64,000 nt of DNA from Actinomadura nitritigenes (GCF_017573545.1 NZ_JAGEOK010000019.1:1-64000); one strand, 5' to 3'. Positions 34,177 through 42,581 are shown, counted from the stretch's first letter. Numbers and translations are program-made. The notes: generated from the letters alone by a model not told the origin.

Positions 34177-35123
34177 GCGGAGACCTCTTCGACGCCCGCC
34201 CGCCGCGCCCGGGACGCGAGCGTCACGACCAGCGCCGCTCCCGCCACCAGCATGACCAGCCCGCCCGCCTGGACGGCCGGTGGCGCCGCACCGGTGTCGA
34301 GGGCGCTCAGGACCGCGGTCACCACCGCACCCGTGCTCAGCACCGCCGTCACGTCGACGGCCGGGGCGAGCGACAGCGCCGTGAACCAGCCGGCGACGTA
34401 CCCGGCCAGGATCGCGCCGGTCAGCGCCGCCCACTCCCAGCCGCGCGCGTCCAGCCCGGTCAGCGCGGACCACCGTCCGCTCGCCGCGATCCACCCGATC
34501 AGGACGGCCGACCCGAGGACCATCCGCGCGGTGCCCAGCACCAGCGGGGCCACCCGCCCCGCCAGAAGCCGCCTGGCCAGGATCACCTCGATCGACCACA
34601 GCAGGGTCGCACCGAGGATCAGCGCCTCTCCCGGACCGAAGCGGAAGCCGCCGAGACCGCCGTCCGCGAACGCCTGCCCGGTGACCAGCAGGGCGATCGC
34701 GGCGCCGTGGCCGGCCCGGAGCCGTTCGCCCAGGAGGACGGGCGCCAGCAGCGCCACCCAGATCACCAGCGTCTTCTGCAGGAACGCCGCATGAACCGAC
34801 GACTCCCGGGCCAGCCCCTCGAAGAAGAGCACGAAGGGCACGCTGCCGCCGATGATCCCGACGCAGACCAGCCCCGCGACCGCCCCCTTCGACGGCCGCC
34901 CCGCCGCCCGGCCGTCGCCCTCGGAGCCCCTGAGCCGGCGCCCGGAGCCCGGCCTGAGGACGAGCAGCACGGCCAGCAGGCCGGCGGCGACCAGATTCTT
35001 CGCGGTGGTGTAGACCGTCACGTCGCCGGCCTCGCGCACACCGCGGGCGTTCAGGAAGATCGCGACACCGCTGATGACCGCGGTACCGGACGCGAACGCG
35101 ATTCCTCGTGATCGAGGGCTCAT
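34173..35123 (-). CDS. EamA/DMT-family transporter
   Basis: A 316-residue protein with about ten hydrophobic helices in two EamA repeats. The first runs from AVISGVAIFLNARGV to PVLLGERLRAGHGAAIALLV, with the family PVLxGE motif. The second starts LILGATLLWSIEVILARRLL. It lies inside the hydrogenase operon, overlapping hypC and the DUF6390-like gene by 4 bases each. A substrate linked to hydrogenase assembly is possible but nothing in the sequence shows it. Confidence 0.82.
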   Translation of the reverse strand: MSPRSRGIAFASGTAVISGVAIFLNARGVREAGDVTVYTTAKNLVAAGLLAVLLVLRPGSGRRLRGSEGDGRAAGRPSKGAVAGLVCVGIIGGSVPFVLFFEGLARESSVHAAFLQKTLVIWVALLAPVLLGERLRAGHGAAIALLVTGQAFADGGLGGFRFGPGEALILGATLLWSIEVILARRLLAGRVAPLVLGTARMVLGSAVLIGWIAASGRWSALTGLDARGWEWAALTGAILAGYVAGWFTALSLAPAVDVTAVLSTGAVVTAVLSALDTGAAPPAVQAGGLVMLVAGAALVVTLASRARRAGVEEVSA

Positions 35124-35353
35124 GACGGCGGCTCCACTGCCTCGGCGCGCGCCGCCAGCAGCCCGGCGGCCTCGTCCTCCGTGATCTTTCGCAGGGCGAT
35201 GCCGCAGTGGGCGACCAGCCAGTCTCCGGGAGAGACCGGGGTGCCCTGCGACTCCAGGATCACCAGTGACAACGGAAGCCGTCGCCGTCCGATGGCGGTC
35301 GTGGCGGTGCCGTCCCCCGTCTCGACGACCCGGCCGATCTGCTCCAGGCACAT
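35120..35353 (-). CDS. hypC: Hydrogenase assembly chaperone HypC/HupF
   Basis: A 77-residue HypC. The essential N-terminal cysteine follows the initiator Met (MCLEQIGRVVE), and the barrel has VSPGDWLVAHCGIALRKI. GGGGAGG lies 7 bases before ATG 35353. HypC shuttles the Fe(CN)2CO unit onto the large subunit. HypA, B, D, E and F are not in the window and must lie elsewhere. It is the first gene of the operon, 67 bp after a box. Confidence 0.92.
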   Translation of the reverse strand: MCLEQIGRVVETGDGTATTAIGRRRLPLSLVILESQGTPVSPGDWLVAHCGIALRKITEDEAAGLLAARAEAVEPPS

Positions 35354-35419
35354 GACGTTCCTCCCCTGAGAGGCCGCCTGGCACACCACCATGAGAACGT
35401 GCCCCGCGGTGCCCGCCAA

Positions 35420-35433
35420 GGGACCAAGGTCCC
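35420..35433 (-). promoter_or_regulatory. DevR-like box of the hydrogenase operon
   Basis: GGGACCAAGGTCCC, a nearly perfect palindrome, 67 bp before the hypC ATG. It is the only strong box upstream of this nine-gene run. Confidence 0.68.
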
Positions 35434-35493
35434 GTGATCGATTTCGGTCGCGTCCGATGCGCCGTTCTCGACGGTCCTCGCGGCCTCGCGGGA

Positions 35494-35529
35494 AGCCGAA
35501 CGGTCCCGCTCCGAATGGACCTTCGTCTC
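35494..35529 (+). promoter_or_regulatory. Weak paired DevR-like boxes
   Basis: TGGACCTTCGTCTC at 35516-35529 and AGCCGAACGGTCCC at 35494-35507, 22 bp apart; each keeps one good half-site. They lie 70-105 bp before the USP ATG at 35599. Confidence 0.5.
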
Positions 35530-35598
35530 TGGTGGGCGCGGCACGGCCCGGCCGAACCTTGAGGTGACGGCGAATGCGTCTGAGTGCTGGAGGAGGCC

Positions 35599-36447
35599 AT
35601 GTCCGCACCGGTCATCGTGGGAACCGACGGTTCCGTCAGTGCCGGCCGCGCCGTCGCCTGGGCCGCCGCCGAGGCGGTCCGATGGCATCGGCGGCTGCAC
35701 ATCGTCCATGTGGCGGAGATCTGGCCGTACCAGGTCAGGCGCTTCGCGCCTCCGGAGGAGGACGAGCGCGTCTCGCGCGCCGGCCGCGCCGTGCTCGCGG
35801 AGGCCGAGGCGGCGGTCCGGGACCGCTACCCCGATCTCCGGGTCACCGCCGCGCTGGCGGTCGGCTCGACCATCGACGCGCTGGGCACCGAGGCCGAGGG
35901 CGGCCTGGAGCTGGTCCTCGGCCGCCGGGGCCGCGGCGGCTTCGCCGACCTCCTCCTGGGCTCGGTGAGCCTGCGGATGGCCGGGCGCTCCTCCGTACCG
36001 GTCGTGATCGTCCGCGACGGGGGCGTGCAGGACGGCGAGGTGGCGGTCGGATGCGGCCTCGACGGGGAGGACCACGACGTCCTGGCCCATGCGTTCGCCG
36101 CGGCCTCGGCGCGCGGGGCGCGGCTCAGGATGGTGCACGCCTGGCAGGCCCCCGCGGAAGCGGAGCTCGGCCGTTGGGCCGACGAGGAGCGGATCAACGA
36201 TGAGCGGCGCGCTCGGCTCGTCGCCGCCTGCGCGCCGTTCCGCGAGCGCTTCCCGCTCGTCGACGTGGCCACCGAGGTGCGCGCGGGCCACCCCGTCTCC
36301 GTCCTCGCCCACCGGTCGCGGAAGGCGGCGCTGCTGGTCGTCGGCACCCGCGAGCACCACTGGCCCGGCCCGTGGCTGGGGTCGGTCGCCCATGGGGTGA
36401 TCCATCACGCGGCCTCCCCGGTCGCGGTCGTCACCCGGCCGAAGTGA
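35599..36447 (+). CDS. Universal stress protein, tandem UspA domains
   Basis: 282 residues; starts MSAPVIVGTDGSVSAGRAVA; first glycine loop GRRGRGGFADLLLGSVSLRM; second domain ends VAHGVIHHAASPVAVVTRPK. It is closest in arrangement to the proteins at 1283 and 25258. In the second domain the loop reads GTREHHWPGPWLGSV, as in those paralogues, so only the first domain has the classic ATP motif. GGAGGAGG precedes ATG 35599. Confidence 0.93.
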   Translation: MSAPVIVGTDGSVSAGRAVAWAAAEAVRWHRRLHIVHVAEIWPYQVRRFAPPEEDERVSRAGRAVLAEAEAAVRDRYPDLRVTAALAVGSTIDALGTEAEGGLELVLGRRGRGGFADLLLGSVSLRMAGRSSVPVVIVRDGGVQDGEVAVGCGLDGEDHDVLAHAFAAASARGARLRMVHAWQAPAEAELGRWADEERINDERRARLVAACAPFRERFPLVDVATEVRAGHPVSVLAHRSRKAALLVVGTREHHWPGPWLGSVAHGVIHHAASPVAVVTRPK

Positions 36448-36541
36448 CCCGCGACCGCCGGGGCGGCGGGAACTCGGAGGTGCCGGGCTCGGACGCGAAG
36501 GGGGGCCGGCGGGGGCGCCCCCAGCGCGTCCGGGCTCCTCC

Positions 36542-36577
36542 GGGTCCCCGAAGCGGCCGACCCGGGACGTTCGGCCC
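36542..36577 (+). promoter_or_regulatory. Paired DevR-like boxes of the aldolase gene
   Basis: GGGACGTTCGGCCC at 36564-36577, with GGGTCCCCGAAGCG (left half conserved) at 36542-36555, 22 bp apart. The strong box ends 36 bp before the ATG at 36614, the shortest distance in the set. Confidence 0.62.
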
Positions 36578-36613
36578 TGGGAAGGGGCTCGGCGGGCCGC
36601 TGATCCTGAGGGC

Positions 36614-37663
36614 ATGGGACTCAAAGAACTGCTCGGCGAGGAAGCGCCCGCCCTGCTGGAGCACCGGTGCGAGACGATCTCCCGCGACCGGCTCGTCGTA
36701 CCGGGACCGGACTTCGTCGACCGGGTCCAGGCGGTCAGCGACAGGCCTCCGGCGGTGCTGCGGAACCTCCAGCACGTCTTCGGCACGGGACGCCTGGCGG
36801 ACACCGGCTATCTGTCGATCCTGCCGGTGGACCAGGGCGTGGAGCACTCGGCGGCGGCCTCCTTCGCTCCGAATCCCGACTACTTCGACCCGCTGAACCT
36901 GTGCCGGCTGGCGGTGGAGGCGGGCTGCAACGCGATCGCCAGCACCTTGGGAGTGCTCGGCATGGCCTCGCGCCGGTACGCCCACCGGATCCCGTTCATC
37001 GCCAAGCTCAACCACAACCAGCTGCTCAGCTACCCCAACTCCTACGACCAGGTCATGTTCGCCTCCGTCGAGCAGGCGTTCGACCTCGGCGCGGTCGCCG
37101 TCGGCGCCACCGTCTACTTCGGGGCGCCCGAGAGCATGCGGCAGCTTCAGGAGGTGCGGGAGGCGTTCGCACGCGCCCACGAGCTCGGCATGTTCACGGT
37201 GCTGTGGGCCTACCTGCGCAACCCCGCGTTCAAGAAGGACGGGATCGACTACCACGTCAGCGCCGACCTCACCGGGCAGGCCAACCATCTCGCCGCCACC
37301 GTCGAGGCCGACATCGTCAAGCAGAAGCAGCCGGAGACCAACGGCGGCTTCACCGCGCTGGGGTTCGGCAAGACCGACGACCGCGTCTACGACGAACTCA
37401 CCACCGGTCATCCGATCGACCTGACCCGCTGGCAGGTCGCCAACTGCTACATGGGCCGGGTCGGGCTGATCAATTCCGGCGGCGCCTCGGTCGGCGGTGG
37501 CGACCTGGCGAAGGCCGTCCGGACCGCCGTGATCAACAAGCGGGCCGGCGGCATGGGCCTCATCGTGGGGCGCAAGTCCTTCCAGCGCCCGCGCGACGAG
37601 GGCGTGGAGCTCATCCACGCGGTCCAGGACGTCTACCTGGACGACGCCGTCACGGTCGCCTGA
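36614..37663 (+). CDS. fbaB: Class I fructose-bisphosphate aldolase (FbaB/DhnA type)
   Basis: A 349-residue Schiff-base aldolase cleaving fructose 1,6-bisphosphate. Segments LSILPVDQGVEHSAAASF, NAIASTLGVLG, FIAKLNHNQLLSYPN and GLIVGRKSFQRP, with the active-site lysine region, match the class I family. This is metal-free, unlike the class II enzyme normally used by actinobacteria, which could suit oxidative or metal-limited conditions. The ATG at 36614 has only a weak GAGGG upstream. Confidence 0.93.
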   Translation: MGLKELLGEEAPALLEHRCETISRDRLVVPGPDFVDRVQAVSDRPPAVLRNLQHVFGTGRLADTGYLSILPVDQGVEHSAAASFAPNPDYFDPLNLCRLAVEAGCNAIASTLGVLGMASRRYAHRIPFIAKLNHNQLLSYPNSYDQVMFASVEQAFDLGAVAVGATVYFGAPESMRQLQEVREAFARAHELGMFTVLWAYLRNPAFKKDGIDYHVSADLTGQANHLAATVEADIVKQKQPETNGGFTALGFGKTDDRVYDELTTGHPIDLTRWQVANCYMGRVGLINSGGASVGGGDLAKAVRTAVINKRAGGMGLIVGRKSFQRPRDEGVELIHAVQDVYLDDAVTVA

Positions 37664-38522
37664 CAGGGTCCTCAGCCGCCGCTGAGGCGCCCATGGAGCC
37701 CGCTGCCCGGCGGCGCGGGCGGGACCGGCCGCGGTGCTCGGTGAACAGGCCCCCGAGCACCGAACCGAGGTGGACGACCACCCCGACGGCGACCAGCCAG
37801 GACAGGATCACCATGACGACCCCGATGGGGCCGTAGTTCTGGTTGTTGGCCACGATCTGGTCGGAGAAGAAGCGCGCCGAGAAGACACCGAGGCCGATGC
37901 AGCACGCTCCCGTGGCCGCGGCTGTGGGGAGCGACGTGCGCCAGCGGACCGAACCTGCGAGCAGCACCTCGACGGTCGTCCACCAGAACGTGGTCGCCAG
38001 TATGAAGCCGACCACGTTCTGCAGGACGGCGTCTCCGAAGGAGCCCAGGGCCCTCGCCACGACGGCTTGGATCGTGCCGTAGCCGAACAGTACGGCGAGC
38101 CAGAGCAGCCGGTAGGTCAGATCGTGCCAGCCCCTGGACGGGACGTCGAACATGCGCTGGTACCAGCCCTGAAGGACGCCGGCCACCGCGACGGCGCCGA
38201 GGAGCAGCAGGCACGTCCCGAGCACCGTCACCGATCCGGAGATCGAACCGATCTTGAACAGGTCCGCGACGGCCTTCGCGGCCGGCTCGTCCAGGCCCAG
38301 CCATCCGGCGACCACGGTGGCGGTGTCCCGGCCGAGCGCCGTGGTGACGACGATGAGGAACGGGAAGAAGCACAGCACGGCGAGCGCGGCCAGCTGGAAG
38401 GAGTTGCCGAAGAAGTCCAGGGCCGTGAGGCGCACCCAGATCCGGTTCGATCGGACCGCTCCGAAGCGCCGGGCGGCCGCCCGGCGCCCCGAGCGCACGT
38501 TCCGCCTCATCCCTCGAGCCAT
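37650..38522 (-). CDS. YihY/BrkB-family membrane protein
   Basis: 290 residues with about six transmembrane helices. Typical parts are FFGNSFQLAALAVLCFFPFLIVV, the long amphipathic loop, a WTTVEVLLAGSVRW segment and a final VVMVILSWLVAVGVVVHLGSVL. The function of this family is unresolved; it is not a proven ribonuclease despite old names. Its 3' end overlaps the aldolase 3' end by 14 bp (convergent). Confidence 0.83.
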   Translation of the reverse strand: MARGMRRNVRSGRRAAARRFGAVRSNRIWVRLTALDFFGNSFQLAALAVLCFFPFLIVVTTALGRDTATVVAGWLGLDEPAAKAVADLFKIGSISGSVTVLGTCLLLLGAVAVAGVLQGWYQRMFDVPSRGWHDLTYRLLWLAVLFGYGTIQAVVARALGSFGDAVLQNVVGFILATTFWWTTVEVLLAGSVRWRTSLPTAAATGACCIGLGVFSARFFSDQIVANNQNYGPIGVVMVILSWLVAVGVVVHLGSVLGGLFTEHRGRSRPRRRAAGSMGASAAAEDPVRRP

Positions 38523-38550
38523 CAGGCCGGTCTCTGCGAAGCGCGCGAAC

Positions 38551-38940
38551 TCACCCCGTGAGGACCTTGGTCTTGGCGCGCTCGAACTCGTCCGAGGTCA
38601 GGTCGCCGTGGGCCTTCAGCTCCGCCAGGCGAGCCAGCTCCTCGGCGCTTCCTCCGGTGGGCGGCGAGCTCCGTGCGACGGCCTCCCGGTAGCGGGCCTC
38701 GCGTTCGCGCATATGGCCGATCTCGCGCTTGCCCATTCCCCTGCCGCGGACGATCAGGTAGGTGAAGACACCGAGGAACGGCAGGACGATGACGAAGACC
38801 GTCCAAGCGGCCTTGGCCCAGCCGCTCAGGGAGTCATCGCGGAACAGATCGCTGATCACGCGGAACAGCAGCACGAACCACAGCACCCAGAGGAAGACCC
38901 ACATCATGGTCAAGAACACGTTGAGAAGTGGGTAGTTCAT
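38551..38940 (-). CDS. PLDc_N and SHOCT domain membrane protein
   Basis: 129 residues. Two N-terminal helices (VFLTMMWVFLWVLWFVLLFRV and WTVFVIVLPFLGVFTYLIV) form the phospholipase-D-nuclease N-terminal type segment. A C-terminal SHOCT motif (ARLAELKAHGDLTSDEFERAK) follows. Such proteins are small membrane adaptors of unknown role. GGGAG lies 8 bases before ATG 38940, and an AT-rich TATATA stretch at 38975-38982 could belong to its promoter. Confidence 0.78.
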   Translation of the reverse strand: MNYPLLNVFLTMMWVFLWVLWFVLLFRVISDLFRDDSLSGWAKAAWTVFVIVLPFLGVFTYLIVRGRGMGKREIGHMREREARYREAVARSSPPTGGSAEELARLAELKAHGDLTSDEFERAKTKVLTG

Positions 38941-39346
38941 CTTTCAACTCCCGACATCTGATGGGGTATTGCCCTATATATGTTAGGTTGCTCCCTTTTG
39001 TTCCTCCACCCGTCCATGGTGCTGGCTGGGTATATCAATGGCCAAGAACGACGAACCATTGAGAAAAGCGGGCTGATCGGTCGCCTCGCGGTTTCGAGGT
39101 GCCGGCCTTTTTGGAGACCGCCGCCGGGGTGGCTCGTCTGAGAGTCGGGCTCCCCGGTCCCGCAGGATCTGTCGCGGTCGCGGTCGCGGTCGCGGACCGT
39201 GGCCGCTCGCTCGCTGTTTGTGCGTCCGGGTGAAGGGGACTTTCGTCTCTGCGTTGTCGGACTTCCGGCCCCTGGCGGCCGATGGTGCCGGCTCCGACCA
39301 TGAGGATGCCGAACCAGGGAGGCACGGCGAGACGCGGGGAGGGACG
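38941..39346. other. Divergent region upstream of the V/A-ATPase operon
   Basis: About 400 bases. Contents recognised: an AT-rich promoter-like stretch near 38970-38985 for the minus-strand gene, a short tandem run of GGTCGC (about four copies, 39171-39198), and the strong box pair at 39236-39271 for the plus-strand operon. No gene is supported. Confidence 0.6.
39236..39271 (+). promoter_or_regulatory. Paired DevR-like boxes of the V/A-ATPase operon
   Basis: GGGACTTTCGTCTC at 39236-39249 and CGGACTTCCGGCCC at 39258-39271, exactly 22 bp apart. They lie 76-111 bp before the first operon gene at 39347. Confidence 0.62.
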
Positions 39347-39784
39347 GTGCCGGCGATCCACGACGTACTGCAGCGGTTCCGCCCCGCGGGAGCGCCCGGC
39401 CCGGCCGCGGCCGTTCCGGCTGATCGGCGTGCGGCCCTGGAAGAGGAGCTCGCACCGGTCTTCACCGGACTGGAGGATGCCGAGGCGGACTGGCGGCGGA
39501 TCGTGAGCGAGGCCCGCGACCGGGCGCGCGTCCTCGAGGAGACCGCTCGGGCGGAGGCCGCCGGCCTGGTGGAGCAAGCGCGCTCTGCGGCCGCCGGCGA
39601 GCGGGCATCGGCCGAGGCCGAGGTGAGGCACGCGGCGGAAGGAGAGGATCGGGCTCTGCTGTCCGCTGCGGACGACGAGGCGAACCGGATCCGGGCCGTG
39701 GCCTCGAGCAGGCTCGATGGGCTGGTCGCCAGGGCGGTGGGGCTCGTCGGCTCCTTCGTCGACGACACGTGGACACCGCCATGA
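39347..39784 (+). CDS. V/A-ATPase stator-like coiled-coil subunit (G/H type)
   Basis: A 145-residue protein whose middle (about 50-130) is an Ala/Glu/Arg-rich coiled coil (RVLEETARAEAAGLVEQARS, EAEVRHAAEGEDRALLSAAD). This resembles the H (G) peripheral-stalk subunits that open V/A-ATPase operons. GTG 39347 has GGGGAGGGA just upstream. It overlaps the subunit C gene by ATGA. Sequence similarity is compositional, so the subunit letter is inferred from position. Confidence 0.65.
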   Translation: MPAIHDVLQRFRPAGAPGPAAAVPADRRAALEEELAPVFTGLEDAEADWRRIVSEARDRARVLEETARAEAAGLVEQARSAAAGERASAEAEVRHAAEGEDRALLSAADDEANRIRAVASSRLDGLVARAVGLVGSFVDDTWTPP

Positions 39785-40704
39785 GCGCGGGGTTGGTCGC
39801 CGGTCAGGTACGGGCCCGGGCGCTCGCACGGAACGCGCTCGGCCCCGAGCGGGTCAGGACGATCGCACGATCGGTGTCGGTGCAGGAGGCTTTCGCGGCC
39901 CTGTCGGCGACGCCGTACGGGAAGACCCTTCCGGCGGAACCGGGAGTGGACGCGGCGCAGCACGCCGTCGCGAGTTCGCTGCTGTGGCACCTGCGGGTCC
40001 TGGCGGGCTGGCTGCCGCGCAAGGGCGTGACCGCGCTGCGGGCGCTGGCCGGGTGGTTCGAGCTGGCGAACATCGACGGCCTGCTCCAGCGGCTGGAAGG
40101 CCGGCCCGCCGAGGAACCGTACGCCCTCGGAGCCCTCAAGACCGCGTGGCCGCTGCTGGTGGACGTGCCGGACACCGAGGCGTTGCGGGAGCGCCTCGCG
40201 GCCACTCCCTGGGGAGATCCCGGTGCGGCCGACCCGTACGGGATCCGGCTCTTCCTCAGGCTGTCGTGGGCCTGGCGTGTCTCCGGCATCGGCGGACGAG
40301 CCGCCGAGTGGGCGGCTGGAGCGGCGGCCGTGCTCGTCGCCGGCGAACGGTTCGGTGCGGCCCGTGAGCTTCCCGAGGGCGCGTTCGGCCGGGCCGCGAG
40401 GCTGCTCGGACGGGCCGCGCTGGACGCGCCCTCGCTGCCCGAGATGGCCGGGCGGCTCGACCGGCACGCCCGATGGCCGTTCGAGGGCATCGATGACGCG
40501 GCCGGCCTCTGGCGGGCGGAGACCCGCTGCTGGCACCGGCTGGAGGACGACGGCAAGGCCCTCCTTCGCGGCTCCGCGTTCGACATCGGTCCGATCGTCG
40601 GGGCGGTGGCGGTGCTGGCGGCCGATGCCCGGCGGATCAGGGCCGCGCTGGAGATGGCCGCGCGCGGCGGCGGACCGGGGGAGGCCTTCGATGAAGTGGC
40701 GTGA
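39781..40704 (+). CDS. ntpC: V/A-ATPase subunit C
   Basis: A 307-residue all-helical protein of the V/A-ATPase C (AhaC, eukaryotic d) family, the socket joining the central rotor shaft to the membrane c-ring. Helical repeats with ARALARNALGPERVRTIARS and WFELANIDGLLQRLEG follow the family; length is close to the usual 320-350. It is flanked by short overlaps with the preceding and following subunit genes. Confidence 0.78.
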   Translation: MSAGLVAGQVRARALARNALGPERVRTIARSVSVQEAFAALSATPYGKTLPAEPGVDAAQHAVASSLLWHLRVLAGWLPRKGVTALRALAGWFELANIDGLLQRLEGRPAEEPYALGALKTAWPLLVDVPDTEALRERLAATPWGDPGAADPYGIRLFLRLSWAWRVSGIGGRAAEWAAGAAAVLVAGERFGAARELPEGAFGRAARLLGRAALDAPSLPEMAGRLDRHARWPFEGIDDAAGLWRAETRCWHRLEDDGKALLRGSAFDIGPIVGAVAVLAADARRIRAALEMAARGGGPGEAFDEVA

Positions 40705-42118
40705 AAGCCTCTGGCCGGTGCGGATGGCGCGCGTCGCCGTCGTGGCCCCCGCCGACTCGTTGCGGGACGCTCTGGCGCTGGTGGCGGACGCCGGGGTGGT
40801 CGAGATCGATCCGGGACTGGAACGGCGCGACGGGCAGGGCGGCGCGGCACCCGTGCCGCCGCGCTCCCCGGCGGGACGTGCACGGCCAGCGATCCTTCCG
40901 TCCGCACCCGACCTGCGGCGCCTGGCCGAGCTGAACAGGCTGGACCTGCTCGAAGGGGAAGCGCGGTTGGAGGAGCGGGCCGCCGGCGCGGTCCGCAGGG
41001 GGCATGTGGCGGCGCTCGCCGGCTGGACGCCCCGCGCGGCCTGTCCCGGGCTGGCCGCCCGGCTCGCCGATGTCGGCGCCGCCCTGGTCCGGCTACCGCA
41101 TCCGCGCGGTGTGGAGGCCCCGAGCCTGCTGCCGGGAGAGGACCGCCGGGAGAGCCTGCGGGGTTCCCTGGTGCCCCTGGTGGCGACCTACGGTGCCGTC
41201 CCTTACGCCGATCTCGATCCGACGCCGCTGGCGTGGGCCGCCTACGTCCTGATGTTCGGGATCATGTTCGGGGACGCGGGCCACGGGCTGATCCTGCTGG
41301 CGGCCGGAGCGGCGTTGCTGGCCGGGCGTCCCCGGACGCTGTCGCGGTGGCGGCGCGCGTGGCCGTTCGTCCTGGGCGCCGGTGTCACCAGCACGATCTT
41401 CGGGGTGCTGTACGGCGAGTTCTTCGGCCCCACGGGCGTGGTTCCGCGGCTGTGGCTGGCGCCGCTCGACAGCCCGGTCGAACTGCTGGTGTACGCCGTG
41501 GGCCTCGGCACCGTGCTGCTGGCCGGGGCGTACGCGATCGCCATCGCGAACCGCTGGAGGGAGGGCGGCTGGTCCGCCACCCTGTACGAGCCGTCGGGGA
41601 TCTCCGGCGCCTCGGTGTTCGCCGGGATCGGCGGCCTGGCCGCCGGCATCGCCCTGGCCCTGCCGGCGGTCGCCGTGGCCGGTGCGGTGGTCGCGGTCGC
41701 CGGCCTGCTGCTCGCCTTCACCGGCTTCCTCGCCGGGGCGGGCGGGGGCGGCACCGGGGTGATGGAAGCGGTGGTCGAGCTGTTCGACCTGGTCGTGCGG
41801 CTGGGGGCGAACGTGGTCTCGTTCGCGCGGCTGGCGGCGTTCGGGCTGACGCACGCCGCGCTGGCCGCCATCGTCTGGTCCGGCACCGCCGCGCTGTGGC
41901 GGCACGGCGGCGCCCTCGCGGCGGTCGCCGTGGTCGTCTTCGCCGCCGGCACGGCGGTGACGTTCTCGCTCGAAGCGCTCGTCGCGGGCGTGCAGGCGCT
42001 GCGGCTGGAGTACTACGAGCTGTTCTCCCGGCTTTTCCGGACCCAGGGCCGGACGTTCCGGCCCTGGCACATTCCCATGACGGCAGAGGAGGTGGACACC
42101 TCATGTCCGCAGACGTGA
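40691..42118 (+). CDS. ntpI: V/A-ATPase subunit I (a), with shortened N-terminal arm
   Basis: A 475-residue membrane stator. The C-terminal two-thirds have the family helices: YVLMFGIMFGDAGHGLILL, STIFGVLYGEFFGPTG, and NVVSFARLAAFGLTHAAL with Arg380, the likely essential proton-path arginine. The soluble N-terminal arm is only about 165 residues; the usual protein is about 620-660 in total, so much of the arm is missing. It overlaps subunit C by 14 bp and ends 16 bases into the subunit K gene. Confidence 0.87.
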   Translation: MKWRESLWPVRMARVAVVAPADSLRDALALVADAGVVEIDPGLERRDGQGGAAPVPPRSPAGRARPAILPSAPDLRRLAELNRLDLLEGEARLEERAAGAVRRGHVAALAGWTPRAACPGLAARLADVGAALVRLPHPRGVEAPSLLPGEDRRESLRGSLVPLVATYGAVPYADLDPTPLAWAAYVLMFGIMFGDAGHGLILLAAGAALLAGRPRTLSRWRRAWPFVLGAGVTSTIFGVLYGEFFGPTGVVPRLWLAPLDSPVELLVYAVGLGTVLLAGAYAIAIANRWREGGWSATLYEPSGISGASVFAGIGGLAAGIALALPAVAVAGAVVAVAGLLLAFTGFLAGAGGGGTGVMEAVVELFDLVVRLGANVVSFARLAAFGLTHAALAAIVWSGTAALWRHGGALAAVAVVVFAAGTAVTFSLEALVAGVQALRLEYYELFSRLFRTQGRTFRPWHIPMTAEEVDTSCPQT

Positions 42119-42354
42119 TGGCGGCCGGGCACACGGTGGCCGCGAACTGGGCCCCGTACGTGGGCGCGGGGATAGCGGTCGCCGGGGCCGCGATCGCCGC
42201 GGGCATCGCGGTCGCCTACACCGGCGCCGCGGCGCTCGCCGCGCTGAGCGAGCGCCCCGAGCTGTTCGGCCGTGCGATGGTGATCGTCGGGCTCGCCGAA
42301 GGCATCGCCATCTACGGATTGATCATCGGCATCATCCTGATCGGGAAGGCATGA
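42103..42354 (+). CDS. ntpK: V/A-ATPase subunit K (proteolipid c-ring)
   Basis: An 83-residue, two-helix proteolipid. The second helix carries the ion-binding Glu66 in VGLAEGIAIYGLI. No polar sodium-ligand residue such as Gln is seen in the first helix (YVGAGIAVAGAAIAAGIAVA), which fits proton rather than sodium coupling (inference). AGAGGAGG lies 8 bases before ATG 42103, the strongest ribosome binding site of the operon, fitting the high copy number needed for a ring. Confidence 0.9.
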   Translation: MSADVMAAGHTVAANWAPYVGAGIAVAGAAIAAGIAVAYTGAAALAALSERPELFGRAMVIVGLAEGIAIYGLIIGIILIGKA

Positions 42355-42581
42355 GCGCCACCGGCCGCATCGCCGTGCTGGGGGAGCGCGCCCGCGTGGA
42401 GGCGTACTCCCTCGGCGGGGCGCTGATCAGCCCCGCGGACGGAGCGCGGGAGGTCCGGTCCGCCTGGGACTCGCTCGACGACCGGGTGAGGGTGGTCGTG
42501 CTGACGCCCGCCGCCGCGGCGGCGCTCGAGGGCGCGTACGACCGGCGCCCCGGAATCCTGACCGTCGTGATGCCGCCATGA
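42351..42581 (+). CDS. ntpG: V/A-ATPase subunit F
   Basis: A 76-residue small Rossmann-like rotor subunit (RIAVLGERARVEAYSLGGAL, VRVVVLTPAAAAAL). It is shorter than the usual 100 or so residues: the C-terminal part after the last strand is missing. It overlaps subunit K and subunit E by 4 bases each (ATGA). Confidence 0.75.
   Translation: MSATGRIAVLGERARVEAYSLGGALISPADGAREVRSAWDSLDDRVRVVVLTPAAAAALEGAYDRRPGILTVVMPP

Noticed and set aside
39171..39198. Short tandem run of GGTCGC
   Set aside because: Only about four hexamer copies. No spacer structure or length to suggest CRISPR or an iteron; likely low-complexity slippage.
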